Shown piece by piece: positions 26,507-35,530 of a stretch of DNA of 64,000 nucleotides. This DNA comes from Propionivibrio limicola. GTDB lineage: Bacteria > Pseudomonadota > Gammaproteobacteria > Burkholderiales > Rhodocyclaceae. The stretch covers positions 26,166 to 90,165 of the forward strand of contig NZ_SSSR01000011.1 in NCBI RefSeq assembly GCF_009469695.1, written 5' to 3'. Every line of letters begins with the position of its first letter. The stretch's first letter is position 1. The notes under the pieces were generated by a model. It saw only the letters and a program-made list of their open reading frames with translations. It did not search any database and was not told the DNA's origin. Made by a program: the position numbers and the translations under genes.

Positions 26507-28824
26507 CCGCCCCTGGCACCCGCCAACTGCAACGCACCTACCTGGTAGCGCTGTTGCTGTTCGTCGGCGGCATGCTGGCGATCACGGCCTACACGGTCAA
26601 GACGCTGCGCGCCGAAGCGATCGCCAGCGGCTTCGAACGCTCGTCCGTCCACGCCCGCGGCTTCGAGGATCTACTGACGCAGAGCCTGCACGCCGCACAC
26701 TACCTGACGGCCAGCGTCCTCGCGCACAAGACCGCCACCACCGACCCGGAAGCCCTGCAGGCAGCGCTCGACACGATCCTGCGCCGCACTCCTTTCCTGC
26801 GTTCGATCTCGCTGCTCGACGAGGATGGCCGCATTTTCATCAGCACGAATCCAGCCAATCTCGGCCTGACCCCGGCCACCGACACCTTCCTGCCGCTGGC
26901 CGCCAACAATCCCGACGTGCTCCGCATCGGCCCGCCGTGGACCGGCCGCGACTTCGCCAGCGGCGCCTCGACCAGCCACCGGGCACCGGCCAGCACCGAC
27001 GCGCTGGGCTTCGTCCCCGTCGCCCAGCAACTGCACGTCGGCGAACGCACACTGTTCCTGCTCCTCGCCTTCAATCCGGGCTATTTCGTCAATCAGTTCG
27101 CCGAACGCCTGGAGGACGAGCAAGGCCTCGTCGATGTCCTGCGCTACGACGGCACGCTGCTGATGTCGTCAGGCCATGACCGCCCGCCGGGCAGCCGCGA
27201 GGAAGCAACGATCAGGCGCATCGACGAATCCGGCAGCGCCACCGGGCGCTTCAAGAACCTCGACACCGACAGCGGCCACCTGAGCGCCTTCCGTGTCTCG
27301 CGCCTCTACCCGTTCGTGGTCGTCACCCACATCGACCGCAAGCATGCGCTGGGCCCGTGGCGCACGGCAACGCGGACGCTGCTGTCGATCGTCGCGCCCG
27401 CCCTGCTGGCGGTCATCCTGCTGGCCGCCCACTTCCTGCGCCGGCAACTCGCCCGAGCCGCCGAACGCACCGAGTTCGAGCGCCTGCAGCGGATCAACGC
27501 CACGCTCTTCGACGCCTGCGCCGAAGCGACGCTGATCACCGGCAGCGACCTGCGCGTCATCTCGGTCAACCCGGCTTTCACCGGCGTCACCGGCTACCCG
27601 CCGGAAGAAATCATCGGCCGGCACTTGTTCGACTTTCTCGACGAAAAAGGCATTGCCACGTTCAAGAATGCGCCGCCACCGAACGAGAAAGAGCAAGCGC
27701 CCGCGCGGCTCGAAGTGCAGTTACGCGGCAAGAACGGCGAACCGTTCTGGATGGAGATTCTCGCCACCCCGGAACCGCCGCAACGACGGGAACGTGCCGG
27801 CTACCGGCGCATCGCGCGCAACATCACTGCCCGCAAGCAGTCGGAAGAAAAAATCCGCCTCGCCGCCAGCGTTTTCACGCACGCGCGCGAGGGGATTTTC
27901 ATTACCGACGAAGTCGGCACGATCATCGACGTCAACGACGCGTTTTGCCAGATCAGCGGCTTTGCGCGCGAGGAAGCGATCGGCAACACACCGCGCCTGT
28001 TCCGCTCCGAACGCCACGGCAAGGCCTTCTACAGCACGATGTGGCGGGAACTGAAGGAAAACGGATTCTGGCACGGCGAAATCTGGAACCGCCACAAGAG
28101 CGGCAAACTGCTGGCCGAAATTCTGACCATCAGCGCCGTGCGCGACGAACGCGGGCGGGCACGGCAGTTCGTCGCCCTGTTCACCGACATCACCCGGCTC
28201 AAGGAGCACGAGCACGAACTCGAACACATCGCCCACTTCGATGCCCTGACCGGCCTGCCGAACCGCGTCCTGCTCGCCGACCGCCTGAATCAGGCGATGA
28301 CGCAATCGCAACGGCACGGCACCAGTCTGGCCGTCGCCTTCCTCGACCTTGACGGCTTCAAGGCCGTGAACGACACGCACGGCCACGAAATCGGCGACCG
28401 CTTGCTGATCATCGTCGCCACGCGCATGAAGCTGACCTTGCGCGAAGGCGACACCCTGGCCAGACTCGGCGGCGATGAATTCATCGCCGTGCTGCTTGAT
28501 CTGGCCCACGTCGACGGCCAACTGCCGACCTTGACCCGCCTGCTCGACGCCGCCTCGCAGCCGGTGCATGTCGGCGACCTCACGTTGCAGGTATCGGCCA
28601 GCCTCGGCGTCACCTTTTTCCCGCAGGCGAACGAAGTCGACGCCGATCAACTGGTTCGACAAGCCGATCAGGCGATGTATCAGGCCAAGCTGGCGGGCAA
28701 GAATCGTTATCGCGTGTTCAGAACCGACGACAAAGGTACCGGTTGCGCCAAGGACGCCGCGACGGAGGCGGCAACAGAAGGGGAGACGGAGCCAGCACCC
28801 CGCCCGCCAGCGCGGCCGACATAA
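26503..28824 (+). CDS. Membrane diguanylate cyclase (Cache-like sensor, two PAS, GGDEF)
   Basis: Protein of 773 residues that should make c-di-GMP. A membrane segment at about 13-32, a periplasmic region to about 285 and a second membrane segment (LLSIVAPALLAVILLAAHFL) precede two PAS domains (about 330-440 and 455-565). The cyclase domain follows. GGDEF at 656-660 is intact and the inhibitory site REGD at 647-650 has the correct 5-residue spacing, so product inhibition is expected. There is no EAL domain. It is coupled by a 4-bp overlap to the solute-binding protein gene, pointing to a two-gene sensory unit. Confidence 0.93.
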   Translation: MTAPGTRQLQRTYLVALLLFVGGMLAITAYTVKTLRAEAIASGFERSSVHARGFEDLLTQSLHAAHYLTASVLAHKTATTDPEALQAALDTILRRTPFLRSISLLDEDGRIFISTNPANLGLTPATDTFLPLAANNPDVLRIGPPWTGRDFASGASTSHRAPASTDALGFVPVAQQLHVGERTLFLLLAFNPGYFVNQFAERLEDEQGLVDVLRYDGTLLMSSGHDRPPGSREEATIRRIDESGSATGRFKNLDTDSGHLSAFRVSRLYPFVVVTHIDRKHALGPWRTATRTLLSIVAPALLAVILLAAHFLRRQLARAAERTEFERLQRINATLFDACAEATLITGSDLRVISVNPAFTGVTGYPPEEIIGRHLFDFLDEKGIATFKNAPPPNEKEQAPARLEVQLRGKNGEPFWMEILATPEPPQRRERAGYRRIARNITARKQSEEKIRLAASVFTHAREGIFITDEVGTIIDVNDAFCQISGFAREEAIGNTPRLFRSERHGKAFYSTMWRELKENGFWHGEIWNRHKSGKLLAEILTISAVRDERGRARQFVALFTDITRLKEHEHELEHIAHFDALTGLPNRVLLADRLNQAMTQSQRHGTSLAVAFLDLDGFKAVNDTHGHEIGDRLLIIVATRMKLTLREGDTLARLGGDEFIAVLLDLAHVDGQLPTLTRLLDAASQPVHVGDLTLQVSASLGVTFFPQANEVDADQLVRQADQAMYQAKLAGKNRYRVFRTDDKGTGCAKDAATEAATEGETEPAPRPPARPT

Positions 28825-28860
28825 AAAAGAAGCCGCCCTTCTTGCGAAGGACGGCTTTTG
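28823..28860. terminator. Bidirectional terminator between the diguanylate cyclase and pta genes
   Basis: AAGCCGCCCTTC and GAAGGACGGCTT form a hairpin with one mismatch; A6 lies on its left and TTTT on its right, so it can end both convergent transcripts. Confidence 0.85.
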
Positions 28861-28881
28861 GCTTCGGACGCTGCCGAGTGA

Positions 28882-30939
28882 TCAGTTCTTGATCGAAGCC
28901 GCCTGGATGGCGGTCAGGGCGATCGTGAACACGATGTCGTCGACCAATGCGCCGCGCGACAGGTCGTTAACCGGCTTGCGCAGACCCTGCAGCATCGGGC
29001 CAACCGACAGCACGTTGGCGCTGCGCTGAACGGCCTTGTAGGTCGTGTTGCCGGTGTTCAGATCCGGGAAGACGAACACGGTCGCCTGGCCGGCGACCGG
29101 GCTGTTCGGGGCCTTCTGCTTGCCAACGTCGGCCACGGAAGCGGCGTCGTACTGGATCGGACCATCGACGACGAGATCCGGGAAGTTCTTGTGGGCGATG
29201 TCGGTCGCCGCACGAACCTTCTCGACGTCTTCACCCTGACCGGAACTGCCGGTGCTGTAGCTGATCATCGCAACTTTCGGCGTGATGCCGAAGGCGGCCG
29301 CGCTGTCCGAGGTCTGCTTGGCGATCTGGGCCAGCTCTTCGGCCGTCGGATTCGGATTGATCGCGCAGTCGGCGTAGGCCAGCACCTGATCGGGCATCAG
29401 CATGAAGAAGACCGACGAAACGATCGACGAGCCCGGTGCCGTCTTGATCAGCTGCAGCGCCGGACGCACGGTGTTGGCGGTGGTGTGGACAGCGCCGGAG
29501 ACGAGGCCATCGACGTCATCGACGGCCAGCATCATGGTACCGAGAACGACGGTGTCTTCGAGCTGGGCCGTTGCCTGGTCGGGGGTCAGGCCCTTCGACT
29601 TGCGCAGTTCGACCATCGGCGCGACGTACTTCTCGCGAATCTCATCCGGATCGAGGATTTCGAGGTTTTCGGTCGGCAGCTTGATGCCTTGCGAAGCGGC
29701 CACGGTTTCGACGACGTCGCGCTTGGCGAGCAGCACGCACTTGGCGATGCCCTTCTCGGCGCAGATCGCGGCGGCCTTGACGGTGCGCGGCTCGTCGCCT
29801 TCCGGCAGCACGATGCGCTTCTGCGCGGCGCGTGCCTTCTGGATGAGCTGGTAGCGGAAAGCCGGCGGCGACATCTTGATGATTTCCGGCACATGGAACG
29901 AACCGGTGATGGCCTTGGCATCGAGGTGCTCGGCCACGGTATCGAGCACGGCGTTCATGCGCTCGACGTCGTCAAGCGGAACGGACGTCGGGATCTGGCC
30001 AACCTTGACGGCGTTCGAGAAGCTGTCGCCGGAGACGCGCAGGACCGGCACGCCGCTGTTCAGGGCAGGCGTAGCCAGTTCGAGCAGTTGCGGCGAGATC
30101 GAGCTCGAATGCGTCAGCATCAGGCCGGCGAGCGGGATACCACGGCTGGCGGCGAGTGCGGCAACCAGAATGATGTCGTGGCGGTCGCCGGAGGTGATGA
30201 TCAGCGTGCCCGGACGCAGGCGCGGCACGAATTCGGAGGCCGAACGGGCGGCGATGATGGTGTCGGTGACGCGACGGGTCGCCATTTCGCCCGGCATCAC
30301 GACTTCGGCGTTCAGGTAGTCGGCGACATCCTTGGTACGCGGTGCGAGCAGCAGCGGATTGTCGTTGACCACGCCCCAGACGCAGACGTTGCCCAGTTGC
30401 TGTTTGGCGGCGGCGGCATCGAAATCCTTGCCGGCCTTGTTGAAGACAACACCGGCGACCTTGCAGTCGGCGTTGGTGAATTGGCTGATCGACAGGTGCA
30501 GATCGCTGAGCGCATTGTCCGCCGACACGTCGGCGACAACGACGATCTCGGCCTTCAGGCTCTGTGCGATGTCGACATTGAGCTGGGCGGTGAAGGGGTT
30601 GGCGGAATCGCTGTGCAGACCCTCGACGACAAGTACGCTGGCTCCCGTACCGGCCTTCATGCAGAGGGTGACGATGTCTTCCATCAGTTCGTTCGACTGA
30701 TTGGTGGCAATACGCTCGGAGGCGTCCTGCATCGACAGCGGCGCCGGCACTTCAGCCTGGAAAACCTGCTGGGCAAACTTGACCGAATTGTCGCGGTCGC
30801 CTTGAGCAACCGGCTTGGCGTACTTGACTTCGACACCCTGGCGTTGAAGGGCGCGCACAATCCCCAGCGCCACGGAAGTCAGCCCGACTCCCTGGCGGGC
30901 TGGGGTGACGAGGAATGTTTGCGTGAAACTCTGACTCAT
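28882..30939 (-). CDS. pta: Phosphate acetyltransferase
   Basis: Converts acetyl-CoA and phosphate to acetyl phosphate. It is the long form (685 residues): an N-terminal P-loop-like domain (FLVTPARQGVGLTSVALGIVRAL), a DRTGG domain in the middle (about 215-330), and the C-terminal catalytic domain starting near residue 360 (RYQLIQKARAAQKRIVLPEGDEPRTVKAAAI). The catalytic domain contains ISYSTGSSGQGEDVEKV and FPDLNTGNTTYKAVQRSA. The start at 30939 (MSQSFTQTF) has GAGAGCA upstream. No acetate kinase gene is adjacent. Confidence 0.96.
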   Translation of the reverse strand: MSQSFTQTFLVTPARQGVGLTSVALGIVRALQRQGVEVKYAKPVAQGDRDNSVKFAQQVFQAEVPAPLSMQDASERIATNQSNELMEDIVTLCMKAGTGASVLVVEGLHSDSANPFTAQLNVDIAQSLKAEIVVVADVSADNALSDLHLSISQFTNADCKVAGVVFNKAGKDFDAAAAKQQLGNVCVWGVVNDNPLLLAPRTKDVADYLNAEVVMPGEMATRRVTDTIIAARSASEFVPRLRPGTLIITSGDRHDIILVAALAASRGIPLAGLMLTHSSSISPQLLELATPALNSGVPVLRVSGDSFSNAVKVGQIPTSVPLDDVERMNAVLDTVAEHLDAKAITGSFHVPEIIKMSPPAFRYQLIQKARAAQKRIVLPEGDEPRTVKAAAICAEKGIAKCVLLAKRDVVETVAASQGIKLPTENLEILDPDEIREKYVAPMVELRKSKGLTPDQATAQLEDTVVLGTMMLAVDDVDGLVSGAVHTTANTVRPALQLIKTAPGSSIVSSVFFMLMPDQVLAYADCAINPNPTAEELAQIAKQTSDSAAAFGITPKVAMISYSTGSSGQGEDVEKVRAATDIAHKNFPDLVVDGPIQYDAASVADVGKQKAPNSPVAGQATVFVFPDLNTGNTTYKAVQRSANVLSVGPMLQGLRKPVNDLSRGALVDDIVFTIALTAIQAASIKN

Positions 30940-31087
30940 TGACTGCTCTCCTTCGCGTTTATGAGATGTGAACACGGCGATGGTCTTCGTGCTTTTCGTC
31001 CATCGCCGGTGCAGCCCGTCATTTTACTACCGCGTCGAGTCAGTGCAGAGCTAAAGCGACAAATTGTGCGCGGAATACGTCAGCGCG

Positions 31088-31510
31088 TCAGTACGCCAGC
31101 GCGTTGGCGATATCGCGCTTGTGTTCTTCCTCCTGGACCAGGATATCCTCAAGCACCCGGCGCAGGCCGTATTCCTTGAGTGCCTCGGCCTGGGTGATGC
31201 GCTGCCGGTAACGGGTGATCGCGTTGTCTTCGCCGGCCAGATCCTGACGCAGCATTTCGACGCTATCCGGCGAGATTTCGCGTTTTTCCACATCGATGGT
31301 CGGCACGCCGCCGAGAAAATCGATGTGGTCGCTCAGCAACACGGCATGCTGCATCTCCTGCTGGGCATGGATCAGAAGCTCCTTGCGGATCGAATCGAAC
31401 TTGGCGCCGGTCATGGTGGACGCATGCTGCACGTACTGAATCGCGGCGGCGTATTCCCACTCAAGATCCTTGTTCAGTTCGGCCAAGAGCTTTTCCCGTG
31501 AAATGGTCAT
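31088..31510 (-). CDS. bfr: Bacterioferritin-like ferritin-domain protein
   Basis: Four-helix iron-binding protein of 140 residues. Counting from MTISREK, the di-iron ligands of bacterioferritin have counterparts at Glu17 or Glu19, Glu52, His55, Glu94, Glu127 and His130. It is about 15 residues shorter than typical bacterioferritins and lacks an obvious haem-ligating Met at position 52, which is Glu/Met here in the order QEMQH. A Dps-like or bacterioferritin-like ferritin is therefore also possible. AAAGGAGGG before the ATG fixes the start; the longer open frame upstream is not coding-like. Confidence 0.85.
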   Translation of the reverse strand: MTISREKLLAELNKDLEWEYAAAIQYVQHASTMTGAKFDSIRKELLIHAQQEMQHAVLLSDHIDFLGGVPTIDVEKREISPDSVEMLRQDLAGEDNAITRYRQRITQAEALKEYGLRRVLEDILVQEEEHKRDIANALAY

Positions 31511-31583
31511 AATTCCCTCCTTTGCAGCGTGAAAACGATGACAAATCCAGCATAGACCATCCCCCGGCAGGAAGTCGCGTCGT

Positions 31584-32933
31584 TCAAGGAGGCGCCATAG
31601 CCCGGCGGTCGACCGTCTCGGCGAGTTCGCGCAGCCGGGCAGAAACTTCGACCGGATACGACACCCCGCCCTCCACGACGCGCAAGGCGGGCGGCAGCAA
31701 TGCCAGTTGCGCGCCCGCATAATCGCGCACCGCGACGAGCGGCGGCGACGCTTCGATCCGCCGTCCGCCCCGCATGACCTGCCCAAGCAATGGCGCTCCC
31801 GGCGGCGTTTCGCCTTCCAGCGCCAGCGTATCGCCGGCCATGCGGCCGTCGGCATCAAAACGCCGGAACACCTGTTTGCACCCCGGCCACGTGGCCTTGC
31901 CCTCCGAGCGTTTGCGACGGGCAAGGCCGGCATATTCCTGCAGCTTGTAGGCGCAGTCGAGGTAGGGGCGGTCGGCCGACGTATTCATGCGCGTGCCGAC
32001 GCCAAAGCCGTCGATCGGCGCCGCGTCGGCAAGCAGCGCGTGCACTTCGTATTCGTCGAGATTGCCGCTGACGAAAATCCGGATGGCCGGCAAGTTCCCG
32101 GCATCGAGGATAGCCCGCACGCGGCGCGCGTGCTGCGCCAGATCGCCGCTGTCGATGCGCACCGACTGGATGGCGATGCCTTCCCGCGCCAGCCGATGCG
32201 CCAAAGGCACGATGGCGCGCGCGGCCCTCTCCGTGTCATACGTATCGATGAGCAGGGTGGTGGTTTTCGGATGCGAACAGACGAAATGCTCGAACGCCAA
32301 AAGCTCGCTCTCGTGCGCCTGAATGAACGAATGCGCCATCGTGCCGAACACCGGGATGTTCCAGCGCATGCCGGCCTGCACGTTCGACGTGCCATCGAAA
32401 CCGGCGAGATAACTGGCCCGCGCCGAGAGCAAACCGGCTTCCGCGCCATGCGCGCGGCGCAGGCCGAAATCGACGAGCAGCTTGCCCGGCGCGGCCAGCC
32501 GCACGCGCGCCGCCTTGGAGGCAATCATCGTCTGAAACTGCAGAAGATTGACGAGGCGCGTTTCGACGAACTGCGCCTCGCGCAACGGCGCCACCACGCG
32601 CAGGATCGGCTCGTCCGGAAAGAACAGCGCCCCTTCGGGCATCGCCATGACGTCGCCGGTAAACCTGAGGCCCGCCAAGGTATCGACGAAGTCCGGGCGG
32701 AAGCGGCCGCAGCCAGCCAGCCACGCCAGCTCGTCCGCCGTGAACTGCAGGCTTTCGAGGTAATCGAGCACCTGTTCCAGCCCGCCCGCCATCAGGAAAT
32801 TGCGTCCATCCGACAGCTTGCGCACGAAGAACTCGAAAACCGCCGTCTCGTTCATGCCCTGATCGTGGTACGCCTGCAACATGGTCAGCTGATAGAGGTC
32901 GGTCAGCAAGGCGCTTTCGCCGGCGGTACTCAT
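31584..32933 (-). CDS. pncB: Nicotinate phosphoribosyltransferase
   Basis: NAD salvage enzyme of 449 residues joining nicotinate and PRPP. It begins MSTAGESALLTDLYQLTMLQAYHDQGMNETAVFEFFVRKL, typical of the family, and carries VDFGLRRAHG, GTSNVQAG, GTMAHSFIQAHE with the catalytic His, and FVSGNLDEYEV followed by IDGFGVGTRM for PRPP binding. The start at 32933 is preceded by GGGGGG; an upstream ATG at 33008 is less likely. It is divergent from two phosphoribosyltransferase-fold genes. Confidence 0.94.
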   Translation of the reverse strand: MSTAGESALLTDLYQLTMLQAYHDQGMNETAVFEFFVRKLSDGRNFLMAGGLEQVLDYLESLQFTADELAWLAGCGRFRPDFVDTLAGLRFTGDVMAMPEGALFFPDEPILRVVAPLREAQFVETRLVNLLQFQTMIASKAARVRLAAPGKLLVDFGLRRAHGAEAGLLSARASYLAGFDGTSNVQAGMRWNIPVFGTMAHSFIQAHESELLAFEHFVCSHPKTTTLLIDTYDTERAARAIVPLAHRLAREGIAIQSVRIDSGDLAQHARRVRAILDAGNLPAIRIFVSGNLDEYEVHALLADAAPIDGFGVGTRMNTSADRPYLDCAYKLQEYAGLARRKRSEGKATWPGCKQVFRRFDADGRMAGDTLALEGETPPGAPLLGQVMRGGRRIEASPPLVAVRDYAGAQLALLPPALRVVEGGVSYPVEVSARLRELAETVDRRAMAPP

Positions 32934-33073
32934 GGCCCCCCTTTTCTTATGGACATGCACGCCCGCCACCCATCGTGGCGCTTTGAGTATAGGCCGCCGC
33001 GACGGCACGAAAGATTATTGACTATGCTGAACAGGCGGAGCCCGCCGCACGATGGGGAGAAAGGGAGAAGATC

Positions 33074-33652
33074 ATGGATCGCCCGCCCGGAAAACGTACC
33101 TGCCTGTACAACACGCCCCAACTCGACTTCGTCATCGATGAAATGGCCTGCCAAGCCGCCGGCCTGCTGACTGGCCGCCAGCAAGTTGCGGTGATCGGCG
33201 TGCTGCGCCGCGGCGCACCGCTGGCCGACCGGCTAACGGGAATCATGGCACAACGTTTCGGCATCGCGGCACCGTTGCGCCTCGATCTTGCCGTCAAGCG
33301 TTATGCCGACGATCTGACGCTGCTCTACCCGGAAACGCGCCTCACCGAAGAAGCCCGGCACGCCACGCTTGATCTGAACGGCTACACGGTGCTCGTCGTC
33401 GATGACGTGCTCTATTCCGGCCATTCGCTGCTCAAGGTGGTCGAGTATCTGGCCCGCAAACAGCCGGCGGAAATCCGTGTCGTCACGCTGGTGGATCGCG
33501 GCGTCACCCGCCTGCCGGTGCGCACCGATGTCGTCGGCGTGCGGCTCGACATTGCTCCCTGCGACATCATCGAATGCAACGTGCCACCCTACGAACCGGA
33601 GTTCAAGATCGAGCTGTTGCAACCAGATCGAGGACAAGGAGACGCACCATGA
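33074..33652 (+). CDS. Type I phosphoribosyltransferase (PyrR/hypoxanthine PRTase-like)
   Basis: Protein of 192 residues with the PRPP-binding motif VLVVDDVLYSGHSLLKVVEYL (about residues 110-130) and the upstream IGVLRRGAPLADRLTGIM loop, closest in style to PyrR-type uracil phosphoribosyltransferases. No pyrimidine operon is adjacent, so a PyrR attenuator role cannot be read from context. GGGAGAAG precedes the ATG. Its stop overlaps the next gene as ATGA. Substrate base unknown. Confidence 0.85.
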   Translation: MDRPPGKRTCLYNTPQLDFVIDEMACQAAGLLTGRQQVAVIGVLRRGAPLADRLTGIMAQRFGIAAPLRLDLAVKRYADDLTLLYPETRLTEEARHATLDLNGYTVLVVDDVLYSGHSLLKVVEYLARKQPAEIRVVTLVDRGVTRLPVRTDVVGVRLDIAPCDIIECNVPPYEPEFKIELLQPDRGQGDAP

Positions 33653-34326
33653 TCTTCAACGACCGCCTCGACGCCGCCGCCCGACTGGCGGACGCGCTCT
33701 CCGCCTGGCGCGGCAAGAATCCGCTCGTCCTCGCTATCCCGCGCGGCGCCGTGCCGATGGGCGCGGCGCTGGCCGAGGCGCTCGGTGGCGAACTGGATGT
33801 GGTGCTCGTGCACAAGCTCAGTTCGCGCTGGAACCCCGAATACGCCATCGGCGCCATCGACGAAGCCGGCCATACCTTCGTCTCCGACCCCGCCGAAGCC
33901 GACGAAAAATGGCTGCAGCAGGAAAAAACGCGCCGATTGCACGAACTCGCCCAACGGCGGGCGCTCTACTCGCCCGGCGTACCGCCAGCCAATGCCCGCG
34001 GCCGCGTCGTAATCGTCGTCGACGACGGCCTGGCCACTGGCGCCACGATGCTGGCCGCCCTGCACGCCGTGCGTGCACAACAACCGCAACGCTTGATCTG
34101 CGCCATTCCGGTCGCCGCGCCGGACAGCCTGAGAAAGGTGGAAGCAGGCGCCGACGAAACCGTCTGCCTGTACGCGCCGTGGAACTTCCAGGCCGTCGGC
34201 CAGTTCTATCGGCAATTTGAGCAGGTCGAGGACGCGGAGGTGATTGCCTGCCTGAAGCAACAAGAAACAAGACAGCGGGGCCGTCGGAACCCCTTCTCCT
34301 ATTCCCGCCAAAAACCTCACGGATAA
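33649..34326 (+). CDS. COG1926-type predicted phosphoribosyltransferase
   Basis: Protein of 225 residues of the PF00156 fold. It begins MIFNDRLDAAARLADALSAW and carries AIPRGAVPMGAALAEAL and the PRPP motif VVIVVDDGLATGATMLAALHAVR. The ETVCLYAPWNFQAVGQFYRQFEQV tail is characteristic of this uncharacterised family. The AAGGAGACG site and ATGA overlap fix the start at 33649. Co-transcribed with the PyrR-like gene; substrate unknown. The last 20 residues are basic and less conserved-looking. Confidence 0.88.
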   Translation: MIFNDRLDAAARLADALSAWRGKNPLVLAIPRGAVPMGAALAEALGGELDVVLVHKLSSRWNPEYAIGAIDEAGHTFVSDPAEADEKWLQQEKTRRLHELAQRRALYSPGVPPANARGRVVIVVDDGLATGATMLAALHAVRAQQPQRLICAIPVAAPDSLRKVEAGADETVCLYAPWNFQAVGQFYRQFEQVEDAEVIACLKQQETRQRGRRNPFSYSRQKPHG

Positions 34327-34425
34327 TCGTAACCCGGCCTTTCAAGGTGTCGATTCCTTTTACAGAAAAACAGATTCCCTCACCAGAAAATAAATAAACT
34401 CGCGCATTTTCATAGACTTACAAAG

Positions 34426-34442
34426 TTGGAACAACCTGTGCT
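34426..34442 (+). promoter_or_regulatory. Sigma-54 (RpoN) promoter of the PEP-CTERM gene
   Basis: TTGGAACAACCTGTGCT has GG at 34428-34429 and GC at 34440-34441 with 10-bp spacing; it matches the -24/-12 consensus except CA to AA after GG and one T in the -12 block. The surrounding 170 bp is AT-rich compared with the window. The start would be near 34453, about 46 bp before the ATG. Confidence 0.65.
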
Positions 34443-34498
34443 TTATCTCCAGTGCAAGCCGGTATCGCTTTAGAACCAACAGATACTTGGAGATGAAC

Positions 34499-35449
34499 AT
34501 GAAACTAAATAAAGTCTTAACAGCCTTGGCGGCCACGGGCATGCTCGCCGGAGCATCCGTGCCCGTACAAGCCGACGTACTGGCCCAGTCAGTACTGACA
34601 CTTGAGAATTTCAGATTCATTAATACGGCAGGCGGCATTCTGGATGTCAGTCAGTTTGACGCTCTGGTATTCAGCGACAGCACCGACATCAGCGCGACGC
34701 TCAATGGCACGACGCTTGATTACTCGGCCGGCCCGATAAACACCTTTGGCGGCATTGACGGGCTTCATCAGTGCGTGGGAACGGGATGCGCAGCACTTGG
34801 CCAAAATAATTTCGGCGAAATTTCAACACCAACGGTCGACCGGGCACGTGGCGATACGCTGCTGTCAGGTGCGCCACTTTCCGGGACGGGGTTTGCGTTC
34901 GGAGCGACGGCAAGCACGCTTGCCGAAGCACAACTTGTCAATAATGGCACCGGATCGGCGGAAGACAACCTCGGGCTTCTGGCGACGATCTCGTTCAGTC
35001 TCACACAAGACCAGATCGTGGGCGTTGCATTCGACATCGACCAATTCCTTCGGGCCTTGTTGACCGCCGATTCTCTGCTCGGCAGTACGGCACAAGCCAG
35101 GTCGTTCTGGAGTATCAGTCTGGCAAACGCTGCGGGAGACACGCTGTTTGACTGGACCCCGGACGGTGTGTTGAATACCTCAATCACCGGCGGCCTAGAA
35201 ATAACGGATCAATGCGACATGACCCGGACGCTGGGCGCACAGCTACCAGGACAAACCGCCACGTATGACTGCGAAGGAAGTGCAGCGGCATTCACGGACT
35301 TCGCGCTGCTGGCATCTGAGTTTTACACGCTGACCATCGCGCACGAGAGCACGGCCGACGCGAATCTGCTGGTTTCCGAACCGGGAACGGTCGCCTTGCT
35401 GGGGCTTAGCCTGCTTGGACTCGGTGCCTTGCGGCGTCGTATCGCCTGA
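34499..35449 (+). CDS. PEP-CTERM sorting-domain protein
   Basis: Secreted protein of 316 residues. An N-terminal signal peptide (MKLNKVLTALAATGMLAG...VQA) and a C-terminal sorting signal SEPGTVALLGLSLLGLGALRRR are present: a Pro-containing SEP motif, a hydrophobic helix and an Arg cluster. Such proteins are cut by exosortase (EpsH) and linked to exopolysaccharide or the cell surface. The body is Thr/Ser/Gly/Asn-rich with no recognisable domain and only two Cys pairs (CVGTGC; CDMTR...TYDC). GGAG lies 6 bp before the ATG at 34499. No exosortase is in the window. Its base composition is more AT-rich than its neighbours. Confidence 0.88.
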   Translation: MKLNKVLTALAATGMLAGASVPVQADVLAQSVLTLENFRFINTAGGILDVSQFDALVFSDSTDISATLNGTTLDYSAGPINTFGGIDGLHQCVGTGCAALGQNNFGEISTPTVDRARGDTLLSGAPLSGTGFAFGATASTLAEAQLVNNGTGSAEDNLGLLATISFSLTQDQIVGVAFDIDQFLRALLTADSLLGSTAQARSFWSISLANAAGDTLFDWTPDGVLNTSITGGLEITDQCDMTRTLGAQLPGQTATYDCEGSAAAFTDFALLASEFYTLTIAHESTADANLLVSEPGTVALLGLSLLGLGALRRRIA

Positions 35450-35468
35450 ATCCACTGCATCCTGCAAA

Positions 35469-35502
35469 GAAAACGGCCACCCAAACAAGGGCGGCCGTTT
35501 TT
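35469..35502. terminator. Bidirectional terminator between the PEP-CTERM and amt genes
   Basis: AAACGGCCACCC and GGGCGGCCGTTTTT form a hairpin around AAACAA with A- and T-runs on either side; it lies between the convergent stops. Confidence 0.85.
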
Positions 35503-35530
35503 ACTCCTGCTGCCAGATGCATCGAACCAC

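Noticed and set aside
29191..30942. 583-residue open frame antisense to pta
   Set aside because: Shadow of pta; low-complexity Gly/Asp/Arg composition and no ribosome-binding site.
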